From NCBI GenBank assembly GCA_023375785.1, contig SZWC01001606.1:158172-222171 (forward strand): a DNA stretch of 64,000 nucleotides, in the 5' to 3' direction. The number at the start of each line of letters is the position of its first letter. Position 1 is the stretch's first letter. The translations under genes and the position numbers were made by a program. This document shows positions 45,018-55,247 of the stretch, in pieces. The DNA comes from Penium margaritaceum (taxonomy: Eukaryota > Streptophyta > Zygnematophyceae > Desmidiales > Peniaceae). The notes under the pieces are model-generated. The model had not been told where the DNA came from. It saw only the letters and a list, made by a program, of their open reading frames with translations, and ran no database searches.

Positions 45018-46649
45018 ACAGGGGGGCGTGTGAGCAGCAGAATCAGCAGCAGTGGGCGGAACGCTAAGAGAACGCGACACGTGGCGCCACGCAGGCAGCA
45101 GCGTGAGGGAGCGCGAAGCGACTGCACGTGAACGCCACAGAGGCGGTGAGCCGCGCACAGCAGCAGCAGTAGTAGCAGCAGCAGCAGCAGCACGCGTTGG
45201 CAGCAGCAGCGTGCACGAGCAGTAGCGACACAGCACTAGCTTGCAGCCGTGGCAGCAGCGAGCAACAGCAGCGAGCAAAAGCAGCAGTGTGTAGCAGCTA
45301 GCAGCGACGTTGCACTAGCAGAAGCAGCAGCTGCAGCCGCAGCAGCTTTAGCAGCAGCAGTAGCAACTGCAGCAGCAGCAGTAGCAGCAGCGTGCAACGG
45401 CGTGCAGAGCGAAAGAAGAAAAAGAAAAAAAAAAGGCAGTAGCAGATCAGCAGCAGCAAGCAGCAACAACAGCTGCTATGCAGAGCAGCAGCAGCAGCAG
45501 CAGCTGAAGCAGCAGCAGCAGCATCCGCAACAGCTGCACCTGCTGCTGCATCTGCTGCTGCAGCTGCGAAGAGGGCCTCGCAGCCCTCCTCTGAGGGGGG
45601 GGGGCTCTGAGGGGGCCTGTCGACCCCGTCCGCACCCCCCTCTCCCTCCTTTCTCCCTTTCTCAAGGGGGCCCTCGGAGGGCCTCGTCGAGACCCTCCGA
45701 GGGGCCCTTCAGAGGGGCCCGTCGGCCTCGCGGGCCCCCTCGGCCCCGTCGGCCCCGTCGGCTGACCGACGGAGGGGCCGAGTCAGAGGGGCAGACTGGA
45801 CCCCCCCCCTCGCTCCCTCCTCCCCCCACACCCACTCGCTGACTCGCTCGCTGAGCGAGCGAGCGAGCGAGCGTCCACGGGAGGAGGGTCGGACGAGCCG
45901 GACACCTCCCCCCCTGTCCTCACCTTATTTCATCCATTCGCCCACCATCTGAGCAATCGAGAAAAAGGAGGGGGGCGAGAAATAACACTCTGAAAAGGGG
46001 TATGCCTGAAAGAGAGTGAAAAAAAGGGGAGAAAAAGAAATAGAAAAAAGGCAAGGGCTTCAGGCGAGCGGAGGGGAGAACTAAACAAAAAAAATTGTAC
46101 AACTACTACCGCCGCAGCAATAGCAGGTTTCGTGATGGTAATAGCAGTGGCGGACGGAGCTACACCGACTACATAGTGAGAGGTATTTGTAGCTCCGGTT
46201 CCATTTCTTTCTTCCCAGCTCACGGCAGATTATCGTTGGCGGCGATCTCCACTTTGAGAAGTGTCGTGGACCGGCGTCTCCCTGGGGCCCGTGGATTGGT
46301 GCGCGCAGTGTACTCCGGGTGATTGACGTCAGATTCGAGTTTGTCCATCTCCGAGGGCTGGGTCGTTTACCGCTTGGAGTAGCAGCCACACCTGCAGCCG
46401 CCACCCCTTCTCGTCTTCGAGCAGGCTTCGCTCTATTAGTGGCAGCAGCATCAGTGGCCGTAGTTTCTTAGACTCTAGTCTCCGGGCGTTTTGTGGTAGT
46501 GTAGCTCGTCCCGTCTGGTCACGTTTGCTGACCCGGACGCCGTGACCTCCAGGAGTGACAGCACCTACAGGCCTCATTCTCTCTCGTGGCTTGGTGCTTA
46601 CCACCGGGAGTAGGTGCCCTCGGCACATCTTCATCGTCCAGCGCACGAG
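45018..46649 (+). other. Leader of B: GCA array, A-rich tract and GC-rich hairpins
   Basis: 45160-45560 is GCA/CAG-rich, interrupted by an A-rich tract (45410-45437), the same arrangement as in D's leader. A frame from 45249 to 45842 (GTG start) is Ala-, Gln- and then Pro/Arg-rich, with RRKRKKK in the middle. It may only reflect the repeat. At 45671-45703 the arms CCCTCGGAGGG/CCCTCCGAGGG form an 11-bp stem, and at 45765-45782 CCGTCGG/CCGACGG close a CTGA loop. These could be packaging or translation elements, but that is inference. Confidence 0.55.
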
Positions 46650-49544
46650 ATGAGTGCGCGGACATCTGAGCAGGCGCCCTGCGTGTTCGCCTGCTACTAC
46701 TGTGGTGATGGACGTCATGGTTGGCATCGCTGTTGGACGCGCCCTCCCGGCTGGCATCCACCTTGGCTACATCCCCAACTGAGCCTGCGTCCTCCACAAC
46801 ATCCGGATCTGCCGGCGTTGGTAGATCCCCTAGCAGGATCTCTGGCAAGCATATTTGCAAAGATCCGCGGCCTGCGGCAGACGGTGCAGCGGCTTTGTGA
46901 CCTCGTGGTCTCTGAGCGTACTTCTACTACTCGTTCGTCGACGGCCTCTTCGACCACATCTCCTCCATCATCTCCTCTTTCTTCATCCAATAATGTCCCT
47001 TCAGCTTCACCTGCCAGCCAGTTCCAGGCCGACACCATCCTTTTGATCCTCCACTATGCTGTGACCACGCTGCCACCCCGCGATGACTTGTCTTCCAGCA
47101 GTCGTTCCAGTCGAGTGACTCTACGACGTCGTCGTCAGCGCTCCGCACGGCGTGCTCGCGCCGGTGTTGATACATCCTCCACCTCCTCGGCCTCCGTTGC
47201 TGTACCTGTTGAGGGGGAGTGTGGTCACCGCGCATTGCGTGATGCGACAGTAGCGACAGGATCCGCAGTCGGGTCGAGGGGGAGTGAGTCTGATCGCGAC
47301 ATGGAGGTCATGGTGCATACATGCATATCATCGAGCTCGACTTCCACGTCCGCGCTGGATCCAGATCTTCTACAGCAGCAGCTTGCGTCAGGAGGTGTCC
47401 AGGCCCGTCGTCCCTGGGTGGTGCCACTCACGACTCCTACCGGTGGCGGCCCGGCGGTGGTACACGGGTCCCGTACGGATCGGGATGCATCTTTGGGAGT
47501 TTTGACGGAGTTTGTGCAACAAGCTGACACAAGTCCGGCGGAGGTTCCAGTGCAGGAGATATGCGTGTCATCGAGGTCGACATCCACGCTGAGACAGGAG
47601 CCGGACGTTCTGTAGTAGCAGGTTGCATCACGAGGTGTGCAGGTCTCATGTGCCTTCACGGTGCCACTTGCGACTCCGACCGATAGCGGCCTGGCGGTGG
47701 CACATGAGTCTCGCGCGGATCGGGATACCCCACACGGATTTCTGGGGGCGTTGGCGCACGGGACTCATAGTTGCCCGACAGCGGTCACAGTACACGAACA
47801 AAGTCGACCGGCTGGTCTTTTAGAGGTTGAGGCGTTCTTGAGAGTAGCAGTTCTCAGAGATGTCGCCGGGACATGTGCTGCAGCAGACACATTAGGCTCC
47901 ACCGCCTCATCTACGCTACCTGAGGACCAGCTTTAGCATGAGGAGTCGTCCAGGTTCCCACAGCCTCCAGGTTCCCGTACACACGGAGCAGCGACATACA
48001 TGCCGGAGTCAGATTATGGTCCTCACTCTATCATCGAGCAGGTGGCAGCGACCAGTCTTCCCGGGGAGATAGTGCGTGAGCGCCAGCTGCACTTGCTGGT
48101 CGCCTTGACGTGCATTGTCGAGCCGGAGCCCTGCACACCTGTTTCCACTACGGCGGCAGTTCAGGACAGTGGTGCAGATCCCTACATGCAGATGGAGTCA
48201 CCTCGTCAGCAGGAGTTGAGTTCTGCACCTTCGTGTTCACCTGCTAGTGACCTTGCTGATCACATGGACACTGAGAGTGGCAGTACCTGCACAGACATTT
48301 CCACATACTCTACGGAATCTGACGGCTCCTCCTTCTCCTTCTCTCTCGGCATGCGACCGCTCACTCCTCGCATGACAGACACAAGCTGTGATGTGGATGC
48401 GACACCTGCAGCTGCATCCGATGTTCCATCGTCTCGGCACATTGCGAGCTTGGTTGACCCCCAGGAGGATGCAGCAGCACCAGTTCCATCATCTCCAGCA
48501 GCAGAGATGTAGATGGCGTTGTACTCACGAGTTGTGCAGTCTGCATGTGCAGCATCCAGTGAGGCAAAGTTTATTCTACACCAGGTCGACATCGGCCACC
48601 TCGACATGTCCGAGGCAGATTACGCCGACCTGCAGGAGCGTGTAGTGATGCTGCAGCGGGAGATGATGGCAGCGCGTGAGCGATTCTCAGAGGATGGCAG
48701 CATCAGTACTATCGGCACGACCCCTGCGCCAGCAGCATCTGGCACACCTATGCTTGGGGAGCATCTTGTACGCGCTCCGAGTATGACGTCCGTTGGAGAC
48801 ACTGTCAGAGGAGAGGTGANAGCACCAGTTCCATCGTCTCCAGCATCAGAGATGCAGATGGCGTTGTACTCACGAGTTGTGCAGTCTGCATGTGCAGCAT
48901 CCAGTGAGGCAGAGTTTATTCTACACCAGGTCGACATCGGCCACCTCGACATGTCCGAGGCAGATTACGCCGACCTGCAGGAGCGTGTAGTGATGCTGCA
49001 GCGGGAGATGATGGCAGCGCGTGAGCGATTCTCAGAGGATGGCAGCATCAGTACTATCGGCACGACCCCTGCGCCAGCAGCATCTGGCACACCTATGCTT
49101 GGGGAGCATCTTGTACGCGCTCCGAGTATGACGTCCATTGGAGATACTGTCAGAGGAGAGGTGAGCGTGCCTTCGGCTTCCGCCATCCTCGCTCCTGTCG
49201 ACCCCATCATCGCTCCTCCTTCTACTGCTGCCATCACGCACCTTCATCCACCCGACTCACCTGCCCCATCTTCATCTTCATCCGCGAGTGGTGATCCGGT
49301 TCGTCGATCCAGCTCTCCTCCTTTGTGGGCACACCCCTGTGCCTCAGGGTGCTCTATCCGGTCTCCGAGGCCAGCTGCGCCACTTCATCCACGCACGCGT
49401 GTTGCTCGCCGATTCCCGTTCCTCCGGTGTACACAGATGCATAACGGCAGTGCGGAGGCAGGAGAGACTGTGAGTTGGGACCCTAGGCAGTCACGCAAGG
49501 ACTCGTATACCCCATGTGATACAGATTCACGTGAGGAGTCGTAG
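46650..49544 (+). CDS. Zinc-knuckle (gag-like) protein of element B, ~960 codons, interrupted
   Basis: One frame stays open from ATG 46650 to the TAG at 49542-49544, except for stops at 47613 (two TAG in a row), 47934 and 48510 and the N at 48820. It carries a single retroviral-type knuckle CYYCGDGRHGWHRC (CX2CX4HX4C) near its start, at residues 15-28 from that ATG. Ser/Thr/Pro-rich sequence follows with two related blocks (VVHGSRTDRDA and VAHESRADRD). Near 48600 and again near 48950 there is a helical heptad-like segment (DYADLQERVVMLQREMMAAR). There is no polymerase domain. It is plausibly a diverged gag that binds RNA and assembles into particles. In the duplicated part the second copy has CAG where the first has the TAG stop at 48510, so at least one allele reads through. 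The start codon is uncertain. Confidence 0.6.
48476..49164. repeat. Duplicated block flanking single N at 48820
   Basis: 48476-48819 and 48821-49164 are near-identical with about half a dozen differences, including TAG versus CAG in the B reading frame. The break at the single N suggests two alleles or two element copies joined without merging. The repeat period is 345 bp. Confidence 0.75.
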
Positions 49545-49706
49545 CCGTAGCCACCACTTCGTCTTTGAGGGAGGGAGTCGACTCGCACGTGACAGGAGGA
49601 GCTATCTCTACATGATAGATACACCACATGACTCATCGCCCATGATCTGTTCAGCTACGACATCCGTATCTCCATCGAGGACATCGCTACCAGGTTCATC
49701 TACCCA

Positions 49707-49720
49707 GGGGGAGTGTTGTG
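49707..49720 (+). promoter_or_regulatory. Internal polypurine-tract-like junction in B
   Basis: GGGGGAGTGTTGTG in the CCCAGGGGGAG context reproduces the polypurine tract/LTR-start signature of the copia elements but lies 0.65 kb before B's real 3' LTR. It could be a second plus-strand priming site or a relic of an older LTR. Confidence 0.4.
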
Positions 49721-49853
49721 TAGACCTCGACCTGACGCGATGTCATGGGAGATGCATGGGGAGGTCCATGCTCTGTTGTCAGCATCCACAGCATCCCGCA
49801 TGTGGCGCATGCTGCGTGCCTGCACAGCTACATGTACATGGCAGCACCCTGTT

Positions 49854-50225
49854 GGTTGAGACCCAGACACTTGGTGCGTTGTACCAGTGTCACGAGGAGA
49901 CCATGTGATCGTGTGTCTTATGTATGGCTGTACTGTGTGTGGCATGTGCATATGAGCTGTTGGTCGAGACCCGGACACGTGGTGCGTTGCACCCGTGTTA
50001 CGAGGAGATCCTCCCATGATCCTGTGTTTGGATGATGATACTATTGTGATGGATTGCTTGTAGTGGTCGAGACCCGGGCCCTGGTACCGCCAGTGTCACA
50101 AGGAGACCATCTTGTTCCCTGACATGTGTGTGATAGGCATTACAGTGGTTTGTGCAAGTGTGCATCCCTCCTCATATGGTCGAGACCCAGACACCTGGTG
50201 GGATGTGCCAGTGTCCAGGGAGACC
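49854..50225 (+). repeat. Array of four GAGACC hairpin units in B's 3' region
   Basis: The units are at 49854-49902, 49962-50011, 50065-50108 and 50178-50225, spaced by 103-113 bp. Each starts GGT(C/T)GAGACCC and ends GGAGA(C/T)C. The stems differ in sequence but keep pairing: GACAC/GTGTC in the first, ACACG/CGTGT plus GGTGC/GCACC in the second, GACAC/GTGTC in the fourth. The third is weaker. A short (GT)n run follows at 50253-50271. Confidence 0.75.
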
Positions 50226-50364
50226 CTAGATGGATAGTAGATGAGTATGTGTGTGTGTGTGTGTGTGTATCTATATGAGTTGACTGATACATGTTATGGC
50301 TTGCCATACACTGTTGTTCCATGCCTTCGTTCATTCGTTCTGGCGTGGACGGCTATGTCAGCCA

Positions 50365-50371
50365 GGGGGAG
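50365..50371 (+). promoter_or_regulatory. Polypurine tract of B
   Basis: GGGGGAG before AGTTGGTTTGTGTGGC, the 3' LTR start, whose first base has mutated from T to A. Confidence 0.82.
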
Positions 50372-50860
50372 AGTTGGTTTGTGTGGCTTCCACCCGTCAC
50401 GACCGACACTGCTAGTTTACCGATATACCCACATTCAGGGTATATGGCAGAGGAGGGCGTGACGACACGACGGGCCTACGGACTGCACCGAGACTTCTCC
50501 AGCACCTACGACAGCGCTGGCAAGACGCGGTCGATGCGTTCCGGCAGCCATGTGGGCTTGTCAGGAGGCAGGAGAGTTTTCTCGGTGGGTTGAGACCCGC
50601 GCACCCGGTTGACTGTAATGGTGCGACGAGGAGACCCAATGGCTGTTGTGGGGTTTCCGACATTCGGAAAGCCGTCTGTGATGTCTGGACATTGATTTCG
50701 AGATGTTTTGACACTGCTCATGTTTTCTCGGTGGTCGAGACCCGGGCACTCGGCGAGCTGTTCTAGTGCCTCGAGGAGACCACCTTTGTTGCTCTCGTGG
50801 TGTATGCAGTGTGTTCTCCCTGTTGAATCATTTCGGTTCAACAGGGGTGACGGGGCCCGG
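50372..50860 (+). repeat. 3' LTR of B, first fragment
   Basis: Matches 44338-44826. It contains hairpin units at 50588-50636 and 50733-50781. It ends in CCCGG (50856-50860), the target-site duplication of element C. Confidence 0.92.
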
Positions 50861-51448
50861 CGTAGGTAGCCACAGACACTATGCTAGCAAGCAAGTGGGT
50901 GGCAAGCAATGAAGTACGCCATGGATCGGGGAACGCTCACGACTTAGAAAAGTGGAAGCACTCAAGACACAGCTTAACGAGAGTGAGCAGTGAGCGAGGT
51001 GGTGAGAGCTAGTTGACCGGGCCACCCACGCGAGACACTCGTCGTGGGGCCCGGCCGCCACCCAGGGATCGAACCTGACCCTGGAGCGAGCGAGCTCCGG
51101 GCGGTTTCTCACACGCCGGCACAAGCCGGACGTGTGGTCCCGAGGGATCAGCAACCCGGTTCACCACTCTAGGAACATGCAAGTATTCAATTAACTAACA
51201 AGCATGCAATCCTAAAAGTGTATCCCCATTTTGGCACATGAGGTTATTACTAAACCAAGGCTTGTGACAAGGCTGGTGCTGTAGCCACCACTTGGCAGCT
51301 TGATGGAGGCACCTCCACTGAGCACTTCATGCTGCACAACAGTCTTGCACCAGGGAGCCTTAATCCAGTTGAATCACCTGCAGTGGTGAGGTGTGTGCAT
51401 GAACGGAGACAAGAGGGCACTTGCGTGTGTTTGTGAAAATAACCAACA
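50861..51448 (-). repeat. 3' LTR of C
   Basis: 588 bp. On the minus strand it begins TGTTGGTTATTTTCACAAAC and ends GGCTACCTAC(G). The folded core lies at 51055-51135, with hairpin I (ACACG-CCGGC-ACAA-GCCGG-CGTGT on the plus strand) at 51111-51135. Confidence 0.93.
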
Positions 51449-51455
51449 CTCCCCC
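51449..51455 (-). promoter_or_regulatory. Polypurine tract of C
   Basis: GGGGGAG on the minus strand, in the context GTCATGGGGGAG, directly before the LTR. Confidence 0.88.
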
Positions 51456-51523
51456 ATGACCCACAGACGAACAGGCCTCACACACACCGAACATAGAACG
51501 AGGTGAACATCACAGGATTCACA

Positions 51524-53100
51524 TCAACCGGCGACATCACGAGAGCGCAGCAAGCCAACAGCATCCATGGCCGCTTTGAACATTCCACTGCTGAGCGCTT
51601 TGGTGAGAAAGTCTGCACGTTGTTGACGAGTGTCGACCCAGACAACCTGAACTTCCCCAGCGGCAATGCGCTAGCGTACAAAGTGATGCTCAATGTTGAT
51701 GTGCTTAGTGCGAGAGTGATGCATGCCATCGTGCTCAGAAATTGCCTTCGCACTCTGGTTGTCACAGCGCAGGATGATGCAATGAATGGGAACACGCAAC
51801 TGCTGCAACAGGCGGGACAGCCACACACTCTCACACGTACCTGCACCCAGTGCCACATACTGTGCTTCGCTGGAGCTCCTGGCAACACAACCCTGTTTTC
51901 CACTCTTCCAGGAGACAATAGTCCCTCCGACGAGGAAGATGTAACCAGTGCGGCTGCGAGCATCTGTGTCATGTGCCCAGTCGCTGTCTGTGTAGCCGTC
52001 AACGACTACAGAGGGCTGAGCACGGTAGCAGAGTCCTACGCGTGCAGTGGACAACGCGTAGCGGACGACGCGTAGTGCGGCCTTGAGATGCTTCTGTCGA
52101 GGCTGCTGGGAGAACTGGGCAAGGAAATTGACCGCGAAGGCCACGTCTGCCCTAGTGGTGGTGGCGAGGTACATGAGGGAGCCGACAACACTGAGGTAAT
52201 CTGTGACGTCGACAGGCTCCCCTAGCTGTGCTGAGTCCAGTGACTTCAACAGACGCTGACCTGCTGGAGTCATCGGTGTGGACGCGGTGGGGATGTCTGC
52301 GAGCAGCGGAGCAAAGCGCTCCCCCAGTGTGCGTATGTACGCAGCCTGGTGCACATGCAGGGTGCGACGCTGACGATCACGCTCAAGCTCCATCCCCAAA
52401 AACACCCGTGCACGACCTAGATCCTTCATCTTATATGCAGACTGCAGCAGGTCTTTCACTGACTGGACAACTGCCGGGCTGGGTGAGGCAATGAGCAGGC
52501 CATCAACGTAGACCAACACCGCCACAAACGGCTCTGAGGGGGCGCTCAAGAAGAGCGCTGGATCAACCGTGCTGCGTCAGTAACCTCCCCGCTCGAGAGT
52601 TGAGGAGATCTCCATGTTCCAACACCACAGCAACTGCTTGAGCCCATAGAGGGCTTTGCGCAGTCGCCAGACCTTGCTCGTGCCATCGGTGAAGCCCGGG
52701 GGCTGTATCATGTAGATCTCTTCATCGAGCTTCTCGTGCAAGAAGGCGTTGTTGACATCCATCTGCTCCAATTCCCAGTCGTGCTGGGCGACGAGACTCA
52801 ACAGTGCTCGAGCCGTGGTACATCTTCCGACCGGTGCAAAGGTCTCATCAAAGTCAACGCCGGGGATCTGGGAGAACCCCTTTGCTGTGAGACGTGCCTT
52901 GTACCGGTCGACTGTTCCATCGGGCTTCAGCTTACGCCGAAGGACCCACCGGGCGGAGACTGCCTTGCAACCTGCAGGCAGATCCACTAGTTCAAAGACT
53001 CCACGGTCTTGGAGGGTTGTGAGCTCCTCCTGCATTGCGTTCTCCGAGAGATGAGCGTCCGCCGCCTCACGAGCCTGCCGGATAGTGGTGGGCTCAGGAG
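51524..53100 (-). pseudogene. copia RT and RNase H (element C)
   Basis: RT: VFELVDLPAGCKAVSARW, DRYKARLTAKGFSQIPGVDF, FDETFAPVGRC, QMDVNNAFLH, YMIQPPGFTDG and LRKALYGLKQL. A TGA at 52577-52579 (an Arg codon CGA by context) interrupts the frame. The catalytic block reads VYVDGLLIASP at 52499-52510, so the second Asp of YVDD is lost. RNase H: GYTDSDWAHDTDARSRTGYI, SWKSGKQGCVARSSSEAQY, LRCDNQSAKAI and HHSRTKHINIEHHFVR, a TAG at 51671-51673, then ADFLTKALSSGMFKA and the final stop at 51524-51526. Confidence 0.92.
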
Positions 53101-55247
53101 GGAGAGTGGGGAGGCCAGCAGCCGCAAAGCATGCGGCGACATAACCGGCGACAAAAGACTCAAGAGCACTGTGGAACTCGTGGGCTACAAGAGCATAGCC
53201 AACTGTAGAGTTTGGGTGTACAACGCTCACAGACAGGCCCAGTGCATCAAGGCCGGTGGGGCGCACTGAGGGACCAGCTGAGGATGTGGCTCTGGAGCGG
53301 GTGACTCGCTGAGAGGCAATGGACGAGCCTGCCAGGAGAGACTCAGTAGGTGCCCTAGAAGAGGAGGGCTGAGTGGACTGAGAGGGAAGAAGAGGACGAA
53401 GTCTCCCCCCACGAGTACAAGGCTCTGGACAGGGGAGCCGAGCCTGAGGCGCGTCGCCTGCGGTGGTGTCAAGCACTGGAGAACCCGCAGTGCCAGGAGA
53501 TGAGCTGGGAGTAGAGTGGGCGGTGGACTGTGCGGGAGTGGGCTCTGAGTGTGAGGACTCGGGAATGGCGGGAGACGGCGAAGACACAGGGCTGCCGGCT
53601 GAGGACAGGGGTGACCTGGACTCCGGGGAGGGCACTGGGGCCCCCGACTCAGAAGAGACTGAGTCTCCGTCACTGTCTGTAGGAGTGACAATAGGGGATG
53701 CTGTGTGAGAGGGAGACGTGGACGCCCGGAGATCGGAGGCTGGAACAGACCCACCCCCCCTAAGCTGACGAAGCGAGGAGAGAGAAGACGGAGGAGGGAC
53801 ATGGGACAAGTCACGGGGAAAGACGTCCTCAAAGAAGAGGGCGTCACGCGACTCGATGACACGGGAACGGTCGGGGTCCCAAAAGCGCCACGCCTTAGAC
53901 ATGGCAGAGACACCAAGAAAAGTGCAGAGGCGAGCACGAGGACTCAGTTTGCCATCACGAAAGTCCTCTGGCAACCAGACAGCAGCCACACAGTCCCAGA
54001 CACGAGCCAGACGGAGGTCAGCACGGCGACCGTACCAGCGTCCAAAGGAGGTGACGTGACGAGGAAGGGGACCGTGTGGGACACGGTTCCACACCCAGGT
54101 CATGTAACACATGGCCTCGAAGGAGAAGACAGGAGAGAGGGAGGACTCGCTGAGGAGAGTACGAACACCATCAGCGAGGGTGCGGTTCCAGCATTCAGAG
54201 ACACCATTCTGCTGGGGTGTGTAGGGGGCCGAGGGCTCCATACACACCCCACGAGAGGTGAGAAAGCGAGCAGTGGGACCCATGAACTCGCCACCACGGT
54301 CACAGCGAAAGACTTTGAGCCGGCGACCACAGGCCAGCTCAGCTTGTGGTAGCCAGGACTCAAGTGCGAGATAGACGTCACTCTTTTGCCGAAGGGCAAA
54401 AACCCAGCGCATGCGAGAAAAATCGTCTGTGAGACAGAGGACATAACGACCGACACCCCCAAGGGCGTCATGGGCAAGAGGTCCCATGACGTCAGCGTGC
54501 AGGAGATCAAGTGGGTGAGACGTGCGAGACTCAGACGTGGAGAATGGGGAGCGGTGCATTTTGCCTTGAGCACAGTCGAGACAGTCAGTGGGGCAGGGTG
54601 CAGAGAACGTGTCGGCATCGAGGCCATTAGCAGGCATGTCCCGAAGTAGACTGTCAATGGCGGCAGTGTGAATGTGACCGAGACGACGATGGAGCAACTG
54701 CGCATGTGCAGGAGTGAGGGAGCGAGCCACATGAACAAGAGCAGTCGTGGAGGGATGGGGTGCAAATGAGGGCACGCGGAACAAGCGGTCACAACGAGTG
54801 CCACGCAGTAAGACACGACCAGTAGTGTGATGCATAACAGAAGTAACACCCCGACTGGATGAGAAGTCCAGGCCCTGGTCGTCGAGTGTCGTAACAGACA
54901 GTAGACTGAGCTCAAGAGCGGGCACATAGAGAACGTCAGGGAGGAAGAGCTCTTCCCCAGGGCCAATGAAATGGACGACACCGACGCCCTGGACAGGGAG
55001 AAGGTGGCCAGAGCCAGTGCGTGCAAAGCGAACAGAACCAACAGGACCCAGTGACACAAACGCTGAACGACAGGAAGTCATGTGGTGGGTGGCCCCTGAA
55101 TCAAGAATCCAGAAGCCACCCGTCACACGAATAGACGCAGGGTCACGGCTCACAACGGCAATGGCAGAACGAGGAAAGAGGCGCTGACCACAAGCGGCAA
55201 GGCAACGAGGGAGACTGTACGGCTGCCACTCCTCAATCCATGGGACG
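53101..55247 (-). CDS. copia protease, integrase and linker (element C)
   Basis: This lies in a continuous minus-strand open frame of 1178 codons (56113-52577) that also includes the start of RT. Protease: WILDSGATHHMTSC, with DSGATHHM at 55079-55102. Integrase: LLHRRLGHIHTAAID and CLDCAQGKMHRSP (HHCC), DLLHADVMGPL, CLTDDFSRMRWVF, FRCDRGGEFMGP, PQQNGVSECWNRTLADGV and WVWNRVPHGPLPRHVTSF, with the D,D,E core present. The linker after DALFFEDVF is Ser/Pro-rich and ends GLDALGLSVSVVHPNSTVGY, a motif shared with E, F and G. It is the longest open pol frame in the window. Confidence 0.9.

Noticed and set aside
51066-51075. A true tRNA gene in C's LTR from the GGTTCGATCCC motif
   Set aside because: The B-box-like motif and hairpins are present, but no acceptor stem, anticodon arm or convincing A box could be fitted. 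It is kept as a structured-element finding only.
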